38,562 nt of DNA from Phycisphaeraceae bacterium (GTDB lineage Bacteria > Planctomycetota > Phycisphaerae > Phycisphaerales > Zrk34), in NCBI GenBank assembly GCA_028284925.1, contig JANQQT010000046.1:1-38562 (forward strand). Reading direction: 5' to 3'. Below are positions 1 through 7,095 of this stretch, piece after piece. The position numbers were made by a program, and so were the translations under genes. Within the stretch, counting starts at the first letter, position 1. The number at the start of each line of letters is the position of its first letter. The notes below the pieces were generated by a model that was not told where the DNA came from, did no database searches, and saw only the letters and a list, made by a program, of their open reading frames with translations.

Positions 1-112
1 TAAATCCTGCGCACAACGATCGGTGTCCTGTAGAGTGTGCGGCCCAACTGGGGGTGGGCGGGGGTGAACGCACTGATTACATGGAAACCTATTTGAGAGA
101 GGTAAGTTGAGT

Positions 113-2257
113 ATGCTAAGTCGTTTGTTTGATGGATTGAAGATTACGGGGGTGGTGATGATCATGGGGATATGTGGGGCGGTGAAGGGGGAAGTGAGTG
201 ACGGGCTTTCGTTGAATACGGTGACGATTACAGCGACGCGTTCGAAGGTGTCGTTGTTTGACAGTCCGTTTTCGGAGAGCGTGGTGGATCGGCGTACGCT
301 GGATGAGCAGTTGTTTCGTACGGTTCCGCAGGCGTTTCGTGATATTCCAGGTGTGATGATTCAGGAGACCGGTCCGGGTCAGGGTTCGCCTTATATTCGC
401 GGTTTTACGGGTCATTTGAATTTGATGATGGTGGATGGGATTCGTTTGAATAACTCGGTGTTTCGACCCGGGCCTAATCAATACTGGAACACGATTGATA
501 TGGGTTCGATTGATCGGTTTGAGGTGGTGAAGGGGCCGAGTTCGGTTTTGTATGGAAGTGATGCGATTGGGGGAACGGTGAATGCCGTGACGAAGAGTCC
601 TTATTCGTATGGGAAGATGGGTGGAAAGCCGTGGGATGGGTTGCTGACTTATCGCTTGTCGAGTGCTGAGAATTCGCATGCGGTGCGTGGTGAGTTCAGC
701 GCGGCACTGGATGAGCGGACGGGGATTTTGATTGGGGGCGGTGGGTCGCACTTTGGTGATTTGATTGGTGGGCGGGATATCGGGAGACAGGAGGAAACGG
801 GGTATGACCAGTGGTCGAGCGATGTGAAGTTTGAGCGTTGGATCACTGATGATGTGAGGTTTGTGGCGGCGCATTATCGTTTGAGGCAGAACAATGCGCC
901 TCGTACGCATCGGACAATATTTGCGGAATCGTTTGAGGGGACGAGTGTGGGGAGTGAACTACAGCGTGATCTGGACCAGGAGCGAGAGTTAACGTACCTG
1001 ATGATGGAGGGGTCGGATCTGGATGGAGCGATTAACGCGTTTCGAATTACGGTGAGTTATCAGAGGCAGAGTGAGAGTCGGCATCGGATTCGTCCGCCGA
1101 GTGGAATGGGAGTGATGAATCGTGTGGATTTCCAGGGGTTTTCCGTTGATACGGTGGGTGTGTCGTTGCAGATGGAGAGTAAGACGAAGATCGGGCGGCT
1201 GGTTTACGGTATTGAGTATTATCGTGACAGTGTGAATTCGTTTTCGAGTTCGAACCCGATTCAGGGACCGGTGGGTGATGACGCGAGTTATGACCTGCTG
1301 GGGATTTTCATTCAGAATCAGATTAAGGTTGGTGAGCGACTGACGATTACGATTGGCGGTCGGTTCAATTATGCGAAGGCGGACGCGGATTCGGTGCGTG
1401 ATCCGGATACATCGATGCAAATCGGTATTGAGGATTCGTGGACCTCGTGGGTGGGATCTGTGCGGTTTGTGTATGAGCTGGTGAAGGATGAGGTAAATCT
1501 GTTTGGTGGGATTTCGCAGGGCTTTCGGGCTCCGAATTTTTCGGATTTGACGCGTTTTGATTCGGCTCGGAGTAATGAGTTTGAGACGCCTGCGGTAGGA
1601 TTGGATCCGGAATACTACCTGAGCTATGAGATTGGCGTGAAGGTGAAAAAAGAAACGTGGTCATTGACGACGAGCTTTTTCTATACGGATATCCGTGATC
1701 AGATTGTCCGGTTTCCGACAGGAGCGGTGATCGATGACATGGGGACGATGGACCCTTCGGATGATATTTTTGAAGTGACGAAATCGAATGTGGGGGATGG
1801 TGAGGTTTATGGCGTGGAGCTGGGGGCGGCGTGGCGATTTCATTCACAGTGGACGGTGTTTGGGAATGTGACGTTCCTGGAAGGCGAAGTGGACACGTTT
1901 CCGACAGCGACGAGCGGTTTGGTAAGTGAGTATATTGACCGGAATATGCCTTTGACCGGACAGGTGGGTTTGCGTTGGGATGATCCGAGTGGGAAGTTGT
2001 GGGGTGAGGGCGTGGTGATGATGGCAGGGAAGGCGGATAAATTATCGACGCGTGATACTCGTGATACGGGTCGAATTCCTCCCGGTGGTACGCCGAGTTA
2101 TGCGGTGTTGCATTTGAGGGGTGGTGTGAAGTTGTATAATAATGTGGACCTGGTGTTTGCGGTGGAGAACGTGTTTGATGAGGATTATCGCGTGCATGGT
2201 TCGGGGCAGAATATGGTGGGGCGGAATTTTGTGTTGAGTGTGAGGGCGAAGTTCTGA
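113..2257 (+). CDS. TonB-dependent outer-membrane receptor
   Basis: This is a 714-residue TonB-dependent receptor, which takes up a scarce ligand across the outer membrane using energy passed on by TonB-ExbBD. A hydrophobic signal-like segment lies at the N-terminus, followed by a TonB-box-like stretch (VTITATRS). A plug domain follows at roughly residues 50-165, with the typical SPYIRGF, MMVDGIRLNN and EVVKGPSSVLYGSDAIGG motifs. The rest is a long beta-barrel ending in Phe (VRAKF), as outer-membrane barrels do. A FRAP motif sits in the barrel; it occurs in haem receptors, but the partner NPNL motif is not clear, so the ligand is unknown. ATG 113 is preferred over TTG 107 because the GAGAGAGG ribosome site at about 95-102 is better spaced from it. 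No partner transport genes are adjacent, and no cobalamin-riboswitch signature is seen in the 112 bases upstream. Confidence 0.93.
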   Translation: MLSRLFDGLKITGVVMIMGICGAVKGEVSDGLSLNTVTITATRSKVSLFDSPFSESVVDRRTLDEQLFRTVPQAFRDIPGVMIQETGPGQGSPYIRGFTGHLNLMMVDGIRLNNSVFRPGPNQYWNTIDMGSIDRFEVVKGPSSVLYGSDAIGGTVNAVTKSPYSYGKMGGKPWDGLLTYRLSSAENSHAVRGEFSAALDERTGILIGGGGSHFGDLIGGRDIGRQEETGYDQWSSDVKFERWITDDVRFVAAHYRLRQNNAPRTHRTIFAESFEGTSVGSELQRDLDQERELTYLMMEGSDLDGAINAFRITVSYQRQSESRHRIRPPSGMGVMNRVDFQGFSVDTVGVSLQMESKTKIGRLVYGIEYYRDSVNSFSSSNPIQGPVGDDASYDLLGIFIQNQIKVGERLTITIGGRFNYAKADADSVRDPDTSMQIGIEDSWTSWVGSVRFVYELVKDEVNLFGGISQGFRAPNFSDLTRFDSARSNEFETPAVGLDPEYYLSYEIGVKVKKETWSLTTSFFYTDIRDQIVRFPTGAVIDDMGTMDPSDDIFEVTKSNVGDGEVYGVELGAAWRFHSQWTVFGNVTFLEGEVDTFPTATSGLVSEYIDRNMPLTGQVGLRWDDPSGKLWGEGVVMMAGKADKLSTRDTRDTGRIPPGGTPSYAVLHLRGGVKLYNNVDLVFAVENVFDEDYRVHGSGQNMVGRNFVLSVRAKF

Positions 2258-2340
2258 GGAAGGCTGGGGATGTTTGCCTGACGGGAGGGTCAGAAGGGAA
2301 TGGGATGGCGATACGAAGAGTGGTGATTTATGGCGACGGC

Positions 2341-2349
2341 TGGTATAAT
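2341..2349 (+). promoter_or_regulatory. Extended -10 promoter element of the tRNA-Arg gene
   Basis: TGGTATAAT matches the extended -10 consensus (TG, one base, TATAAT) exactly. It ends ten bases before the first base of the tRNA-Arg, so transcription would begin just upstream of the tRNA. No good -35 hexamer is seen at 17 bases, which is usual for extended -10 promoters. Confidence 0.6.
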
Positions 2350-2359
2350 CGCGCGTTAT

Positions 2360-2433
2360 GCTCCGGCAGAACAGTTGGATATAGCAACGCTTTCCTAAAG
2401 CGTAGGTCGCAGGTTCGAATCCTGTCGGGAGTA
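2360..2433 (+). tRNA. tRNA-Arg (anticodon CCU) with a damaged 5' half
   Basis: The 3' half is a perfect tRNA: anticodon stem ACGCT/AGCGT around the loop TTCCTAA (anticodon CCU, reading AGG), T-arm GCAGG/CCTGT around TTCGAAT, then the 3' acceptor strand CGGGAGT and discriminator A. No CCA is encoded. The 5' half is poor. The acceptor begins GCTCCGG, giving a G-G mismatch at pair 6-67 and a G-U at pair 1-72. The D-stem GAAC/TAGC pairs at only one of four positions, although the D-loop AGTTGGATA is normal. A strong extended -10 element lies directly upstream. It may be a working but unusual tRNA, a decayed gene, or an attachment-site remnant with an intact 3' half. The call of arginine identity is firm; function is doubtful. 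Confidence 0.65.
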
Positions 2434-2503
2434 TTTTTGCCGGTGGCCTCACTTCGGTCGTAGCCTAGTACCAACATGTAACTTGTATTTATTCGCAGCA
2501 TGA

Positions 2504-3535
2504 TTAACATGCCGGTGCAAAGAGATTAAACTTGGCTTTCCGCTTTCCTTTTAGTCGAAATGCGACTGCATCTGCCGTGCGAGGTTTCCACGCACTTGGA
2601 CAGGCAAAAAAGTTGATTGAGAGCTCTTTTCTAGGCAAATCAAACAGACTCTCAGGAACTAACCCGCGACCCTCTGCAACCGTTACATGAGAAATTGCAC
2701 GCATTCGCAAATTGAGAGTAGAACTGACAAATAAAGCCGATTTTCCTGCCGCTATCGAATATATGGCAGGCTTAGCAGGAAAGTCGTTCGGATCCAAGTG
2801 AGGCAGTGGATAATCCAACATTTCCCAGTTGGGATAATCACTGTCAGCCAAACGATACGTGTCTCGTCGGCCAGATTTTCGAAAAGACAACACGGCTAAT
2901 CTGTAATCATACGAAGAATACCCCGGCGCTACAGATTCCGCCGCCTGATCAAACTCTGATCGCAGGTCAGGATCACACAAAATACTATCAATCGATGGTT
3001 CACATGCCCCCCTGTCCATCGCCTGCAATTGTACAACACGTGCTCCAATCTCGGCAGCAAATCCAATTCTATCCATAATTTCTCGAGTCAGACGATACGA
3101 ATTACCCCGTTCGATACCGTAATGCCAGCCAGCTTTACGTACATTTAACAATGTCTGATTCAATCGAAATTCCGAATCATCCGCTCCAAGTAGTCGGCAT
3201 CGTGATACAAATTCCCTATTTGCCTCCGGATCGATAACAACATGATCTTCCGGTTTACCATTAAACATTGACAAGAAAGCTTGGCTCACCAGCCCCCTCA
3301 GATCACGGCATGCGCAATCTGCATCGACATCGCCCGGCTGCTCATCGTCAATCGAAAATAAGGTTGGTTGTTCATGCGCCCGCTTCGTACGCAACTCGTC
3401 AACACCTTGAATAACCCCATCCACGAATCTCTCAAACTCTTCACTATTAGGAAACCACCGACGCGTCGACATCTCACCACTAGATCTCTCCTGCTCAGAT
3501 TCATTACTCATGCTTGGCATATGTGCGTTTGTCAT
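2504..3535 (-). CDS. Unknown protein with duplicated module and degenerate GIY-YIG-like C-terminus
   Basis: This 343-residue protein is not recognised as a named family. Two copies of a short module are visible: residues 101-137 and 187-221 both start with DP(E/D) and carry an EF pair, an (F/Y)RL and an RK(A/S)G motif. Near the end, residues 256-281 (PAIYSI, then LFVSST, then LNLRMR) resemble the GIY-YIG nuclease core, in which GIY and YVG strands are followed by S-x-NL..R. Here the motif is degenerate: AIY replaces GIY and FVS replaces YVG, so the protein may bind DNA without cutting it. The start overlaps the sigma-factor stop as ATGA, with GGGAGG a few bases upstream, so the two are translationally coupled. 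There is no signal peptide. The region is more AT-rich than the flanks. That it is a real gene is likely; its role is unknown. Confidence 0.7.
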   Translation of the reverse strand: MTNAHMPSMSNESEQERSSGEMSTRRWFPNSEEFERFVDGVIQGVDELRTKRAHEQPTLFSIDDEQPGDVDADCACRDLRGLVSQAFLSMFNGKPEDHVVIDPEANREFVSRCRLLGADDSEFRLNQTLLNVRKAGWHYGIERGNSYRLTREIMDRIGFAAEIGARVVQLQAMDRGACEPSIDSILCDPDLRSEFDQAAESVAPGYSSYDYRLAVLSFRKSGRRDTYRLADSDYPNWEMLDYPLPHLDPNDFPAKPAIYSIAAGKSALFVSSTLNLRMRAISHVTVAEGRGLVPESLFDLPRKELSINFFACPSAWKPRTADAVAFRLKGKRKAKFNLFAPAC

Positions 3536-4191
3536 GACATCCTCCCAAATCTACCTGTCCTCTTAAGGGCCACTCTTAACCGATCAAACGCCCGCTTAAA
3601 TCGCATCTGAGCGGCACCGATTGATATATTCTCTCGTATTGAGAGCAATCTAACATGCCGATTCGGTCCAGCTTCTTTATAAGCAGTTAGCGCGTTTTGG
3701 TCTGTGATCGACATAGTGCTAAGAACCGAATCTAGCAAATCCAAATCCTCCTGAATCTCGATGTTCTGGCTAGCAATTTCTCCTCCGGCAGCCATACGAA
3801 CCGTCCATTCCACGAACATCTTCTCTCGTTGCTTACGGCGAGTCTCCTTCTTTGCAATATCTCTTGCTTTATTCAGCGCCATTTTTTTTAAGTACGGCAG
3901 CAATGGTCGAGCTGGGTCTAACTTTGGTGGTTCGAAAATAAACCTGATTAGCACCTCTTGCAGAATGTCCGGGAACTCCGACTCTTTACGCCCGTGTTGC
4001 CTCTTCGTTTTTCTAAGGTAATCACAGATAGGACCAGCACATTCTCGCGCGAGCGTCGAAACAGCCTCTCGATCACGACATACCAAACTTCTTACAAATT
4101 TGGAGACGCTAACAACTCGTTTGAATCGTTGTTCATCTGTGGTGTGACCTCCATGACACTCCATCCCAGAGAATACGACGAACTGCAACAT
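3532..4191 (-). CDS. ECF-like RNA polymerase sigma factor
   Basis: This 219-residue protein has the layout of an extracytoplasmic-function-type sigma-70 factor, which directs RNA polymerase to a small set of promoters. A region-2-like segment covers about residues 45-125, with FPDILQEVLIRF and LPYLKKMALNKARD, the helix normally used for core binding and -10 recognition, followed by a basic KKETRRKQR stretch. A region-4-like helix-turn-helix lies near residues 150-210 (MSITDQNALTAYKEAG, then ENISIGAAQMRFKRAFDRL). No anti-sigma factor gene is next to it. Instead it is coupled by a 4-base overlap to the GIY-YIG-like protein, which may therefore be its regulator or effector (inference). The start is uncertain: the Met ten codons inside (ATG at 4164) is an alternative, and neither has a good ribosome site. 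Confidence 0.82.
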   Translation of the reverse strand: MLQFVVFSGMECHGGHTTDEQRFKRVVSVSKFVRSLVCRDREAVSTLARECAGPICDYLRKTKRQHGRKESEFPDILQEVLIRFIFEPPKLDPARPLLPYLKKMALNKARDIAKKETRRKQREKMFVEWTVRMAAGGEIASQNIEIQEDLDLLDSVLSTMSITDQNALTAYKEAGPNRHVRLLSIRENISIGAAQMRFKRAFDRLRVALKRTGRFGRMS

Positions 4192-4356
4192 AGTCTAACA
4201 CACAGATTCGAAAAAATAGTTTTTTTATTTCGGACGTTAGACGCATCCACGACGCGACGTATGCACTGTGAAAGTCGAGAATAGTCGACAAACCAGCCAA
4301 TACTGTGAAAGCCTGTGTACGGCTAATCAGGCGCGGCACCATATAGGAGGTGGCTC

Positions 4357-4569
4357 ATGACCACCAAAGCGAAAATCGGAACCCGGTTCCGCACGGGCGA
4401 AGAGTGTATCGAATCGGGTCGTTACCAATTTGACGGTTACTTGGATGGAACAAGAACTCCAACACCTCACGCCAATGAACGGGAAATACCGCTTAGTCGA
4501 AGAGAGAGATTCCCCCCTATTCGTTCGGCAAGCAAGGCCTGCTGGTGGCGACTGGCACAACACATTTGA
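4357..4569 (+). CDS. YjzC-like small protein
   Basis: This small gene of 70 residues is preceded by a strong AGGAGG ribosome site at 4345-4350, six bases before the ATG, and followed by a perfect terminator hairpin at 4605-4640, so it is almost certainly expressed. The sequence has the YjzC-family pattern: RFRTGEECIESGRY near the start, an EIPL segment in the middle, then RFPPIRS and an aromatic KACWW near the end. The function of YjzC proteins is not known. It has no signal peptide or membrane segment and is rich in Arg and Thr. It stands alone between the leftward sigma gene and the leftward Minf_1886 gene, with its own terminator, so it is a single-gene unit. Confidence 0.75.
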   Translation: MTTKAKIGTRFRTGEECIESGRYQFDGYLDGTRTPTPHANEREIPLSRRERFPPIRSASKACWWRLAQHI

Positions 4570-4604
4570 TCATACCCAGTAAGTATGGCGAGATTATCTA
4601 CACC

Positions 4605-4640
4605 AAAGTCTGCGGTTTTCTTTGAAAACCGCAGACTTTT
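4605..4640 (+). terminator. Perfect 16-bp terminator hairpin after the YjzC-like gene
   Basis: The arms at 4605-4620 and 4624-4639 are perfect reverse complements (AAAGTCTGCGGTTTTC and its complement) around a TTT loop, followed by a short T stretch. It lies 36 bases after the stop of the small gene. The A-rich start of the left arm means it could also stop leftward transcripts. Confidence 0.85.
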
Positions 4641-4796
4641 GATATCCATCGGTAACTACACTCTAATAGGTTGTCTATTGCAGACCGAAAATACTTCACA
4701 ATAACGATCTTTTAGAAAGGTGCATTCTGACGGGAATGGCCTCAAAGATACCACAGCATGAGCCGTGTATTTGAGGGCTCGAAACGAAAACAAATA

Positions 4797-5228
4797 TCAC
4801 GCTTGTGAGATGGTGTCGTGCTCGAAGCCTTCCATGGGGACACGGTCGAGGGGGATGTCGGTATTGAACTCGGCATCGAAGTCGAAGACGTAGTCGAAAT
4901 CCTCGATGGAGTCGGAGTCGGTGGCCTGCATGAGTCCGCCGTTGACCATGGCGAAGACGATTTGGCCGAAGTCTTCGGTGCGTGTGATGCGCCAGCGTTC
5001 GAGGACGGTTTTGGCGAGGTGGCCATATTGTTCAATGGCGTAATCGCGGAGGCCATTGGAGAGATCCTGTCCTGAGACGTGACGTTCGTGGTCTTCGAGG
5101 AATTCGGGATCAGTGTGTACGCGTTGGACGGTGAAGTCGAGGCCTTTTCTGACGAAGTGGAAGGCGTCAAGAGGGTATTTGGATTCGTCAACGATTTCCT
5201 GTAGTGTTTTTTGCGGTTCGTCGGTCAT
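4797..5228 (-). CDS. Minf_1886 family conserved protein
   Basis: This 143-residue protein matches the Minf_1886 family, known mainly from planctomycetes and verrucomicrobia and without an assigned function. Family motifs are clear: FHFVRKGLDFTVQRVH near residues 23-38, HVSGQDLSNGLRDYA near 50-64, and TEDFGQIVFAMVNGGLM near 84-100. The C-terminus is very acidic (many Asp and Glu). It has no signal peptide or membrane segment and so is probably cytoplasmic. It reads leftward as a single gene. The + strand here is G-rich like the surrounding sequence, unlike the island just to the left, so this appears to be native sequence. Confidence 0.85.
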   Translation of the reverse strand: MTDEPQKTLQEIVDESKYPLDAFHFVRKGLDFTVQRVHTDPEFLEDHERHVSGQDLSNGLRDYAIEQYGHLAKTVLERWRITRTEDFGQIVFAMVNGGLMQATDSDSIEDFDYVFDFDAEFNTDIPLDRVPMEGFEHDTISQA

Positions 5229-5519
5229 CTGATTCCGATCCTGAATTTGTGAATTATCTGCCCACTATGACCCCGCGAAATTATGTGTACCTCATCCAGA
5301 AAGCCCCGGTTTCCATGCGATTGTGCCTAACCGGAATTGCGATATCCTGCCTCATTAAGCATAGCGTGAGGGGAGGCGTATTTTCAACCAGAATCCAGGT
5401 AAAATGGGTTATTTGTTGGGTGGCGAAAAGAGTGGAGGACGCTTTTTGGGTGTGTAAGATGGGATCAAAACACAGGTTAGAACAGGGATTCCGGACGTGG
5501 GAAGTGATGAACAAAGAAG

Positions 5520-5593
5520 TGGCGACGGGTGGACTCGAACCACCGACCTAGGGCTTATGAATCCCTCGCTCTAACCAGCTGAGCTACGTCGCC
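5520..5593 (-). tRNA. tRNA-Met or tRNA-Ile2 (anticodon CAU)
   Basis: Read leftward, this is a complete cloverleaf. The acceptor stem is GGCGACG/CGTCGCC with discriminator A, the D-arm is GCTC/GAGC around AGCTGGTTA, and the T-arm closes on TTCGAGT. The anticodon loop is TTCATAA, giving CAU. The anticodon stem AGGGA/GCCCT has one A-G mismatch at the pair closing the loop. No CCA is encoded. The acceptor starts with a G-C pair, so it is not an initiator tRNA. Elongator Met is the favoured reading; lysidine-modified Ile2 cannot be excluded by eye. Confidence 0.9.
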
Positions 5594-5684
5594 ATGAGGG
5601 TGTCCGGTGTTTTGGGGACAGGGGCATTATTCCGGGGTATGGAGGAAAATCAAGGGGTCGGAAGGGTGAGACAGACCGTGGAAA

Positions 5685-7082
5685 TCAGCTGAAAAAAGTG
5701 ATGTAAGGGAAGTCGTTGATGCTGCGATGGAGGAGGAGGGCGAGTTCGAGGGCGTGGTAGTCACCCCATTGGGAGGATTCGCCGTGGGGTTGGTTGGGGG
5801 TAGGCTCGTGGTCCCATGCGTTGGGGTGGTGGTAGATGGAATGAAGGAGGAGACCCTGGTGGGCGGGGTCCGTGGAAAGGTAAGGCTCATCGAAGAGGGT
5901 GTGGGCGATTGTGAGGGCGGCGGCGTGGTATTGGGCGGCGGGTTCGGGTTGATTGTGGGAGGTGAGGTAATTGGCAAGACGGAAGAAGCCCTGGGCGGCG
6001 ATTGCGGCGGCGGAGGAGTCGATGGGTTCGGGGGTATCGCAGGGATCGGGAGGGGAATTGGAGTAATCGGAAGGGTTGGGTATGTTGGGCGCCCCTGCGT
6101 CCCAGTAGACCATGCCATCTGAGAAAGAGTTTTTGATGTACCAGTCGGCGGTGGCGCGGGCGGCGGTCAGGTAGGTATGTGTGAGGACTGATAGATCTGC
6201 GACGGGTCGGGTATCTTCGGGTGAGAGGGTGTCAAGGAATTCGAGTTGTTCGGCATAGCCGGTGAGGATCCATGCAAGGCCTCGTGTCCATGTGGAGAAG
6301 GGAGAGTAGCCTTGTTGTGTGGAGGGGCAGCGGTAGGCGCCATCGGTCATGTTGAAGATGGATTCGTGGACAACGCGACCAGCTTGTGCGGGTGTATCGT
6401 ATCGATCACGGTTCTTGCCGTAGTAGACGTTGTAGGCGGCGGTGTTTTGGGCGTGCTGGATGCCGCGGTGGAGGAGGTTGATTTTGAGATCGTTCTCAGC
6501 CATGAGGTAGTGGCCGAGTTTCCAGGATACGCAGAGGGAGCGTAGGGAGCGGATGGTGTCGGAGAAGAGGGAGTGTGGTCCATTGAAGGAGTGGATGTAG
6601 CCGGTGGAGCGTTGCTTGGTTTCGGGGTCGAGGATGGTGGACCATCGAGAGGCCTGGACGGCGCCGGAGACTTTGAGTGCGAGTTCGTAGAAGTGTTGTT
6701 CCCAGGGGTTGTGTGGGATTTTATTTTCGAGGAGGAGACGGCGGAGCGTACCGTAGGTGGAGACATTGTTGAAGCCGTGATCGTGGACGCCGGTGTGGGT
6801 GAGGTGGGGGGCCATACGGTGGAGCGTGGATTCGCGACCGATTTTGAGGAGGGATTGGTCGTCGGTTGCGTCGAAAGTGAGTAGGGCTGAGCCATATTGG
6901 AAACCCTGGGTCCATTCGCACCAGCCGCGTGTGGTGTACTGGCCTTCGCGTGTGAAGACGGGTGTTCCGCGTTTGGGATTCCAAGTGTTGTGAATGTCGG
7001 TGATTTTTGCAGCTGCGAGATCGAAGGCGCGGTTGAGTTTAGGTCGGAGTTCGGCGATGTTGAGATTGGTATCGGGAATCAT
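5685..7082 (-). CDS. GH88-type unsaturated glucuronyl hydrolase
   Basis: This 465-residue enzyme is a glycoside hydrolase family 88 protein. The family removes the unsaturated uronic acid left at the non-reducing end of oligosaccharides by polysaccharide lyases. Hallmarks include an early W..GF.YG segment, HDHGF (candidate catalytic Asp 101), FSDTIRSL (candidate catalytic Asp 175), and later GYSPFSTWTRGLAW, MVYWD and DSSAAAIAAQGF. It lacks a signal peptide, so it probably acts in the cytoplasm on imported oligosaccharides. It is longer than typical family members of about 380-400 residues. ATG 7082 is chosen because everything upstream in this frame lies inside the DUF1015 gene and has no family similarity. 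It starts 13 bases after that gene's stop, so the two are probably co-transcribed. Confidence 0.88.
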   Translation of the reverse strand: MIPDTNLNIAELRPKLNRAFDLAAAKITDIHNTWNPKRGTPVFTREGQYTTRGWCEWTQGFQYGSALLTFDATDDQSLLKIGRESTLHRMAPHLTHTGVHDHGFNNVSTYGTLRRLLLENKIPHNPWEQHFYELALKVSGAVQASRWSTILDPETKQRSTGYIHSFNGPHSLFSDTIRSLRSLCVSWKLGHYLMAENDLKINLLHRGIQHAQNTAAYNVYYGKNRDRYDTPAQAGRVVHESIFNMTDGAYRCPSTQQGYSPFSTWTRGLAWILTGYAEQLEFLDTLSPEDTRPVADLSVLTHTYLTAARATADWYIKNSFSDGMVYWDAGAPNIPNPSDYSNSPPDPCDTPEPIDSSAAAIAAQGFFRLANYLTSHNQPEPAAQYHAAALTIAHTLFDEPYLSTDPAHQGLLLHSIYHHPNAWDHEPTPNQPHGESSQWGDYHALELALLLHRSINDFPYITFFS

Positions 7083-7095
7083 GGTGTGGAGCACT

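Noticed and set aside
1..112. A cobalamin riboswitch or a clear promoter for the TonB receptor.
   Set aside because: No B12-box-like motif or good -35/-10 pair is seen; the regulatory region may extend left of the window.
116..910. A 264-codon antisense frame across the TonB receptor gene, and others like it across 6994-7893 and 10147-10857.
   Set aside because: They are shadows of clear genes. The strongly biased base composition of this region removes stop codons from opposite strands.
2434..4796. A direct repeat of the tRNA-Arg 3' end that would mark the far side of an island.
   Set aside because: No second copy of the T-arm and acceptor sequence was found to the right of the tRNA, so island borders cannot be defined.
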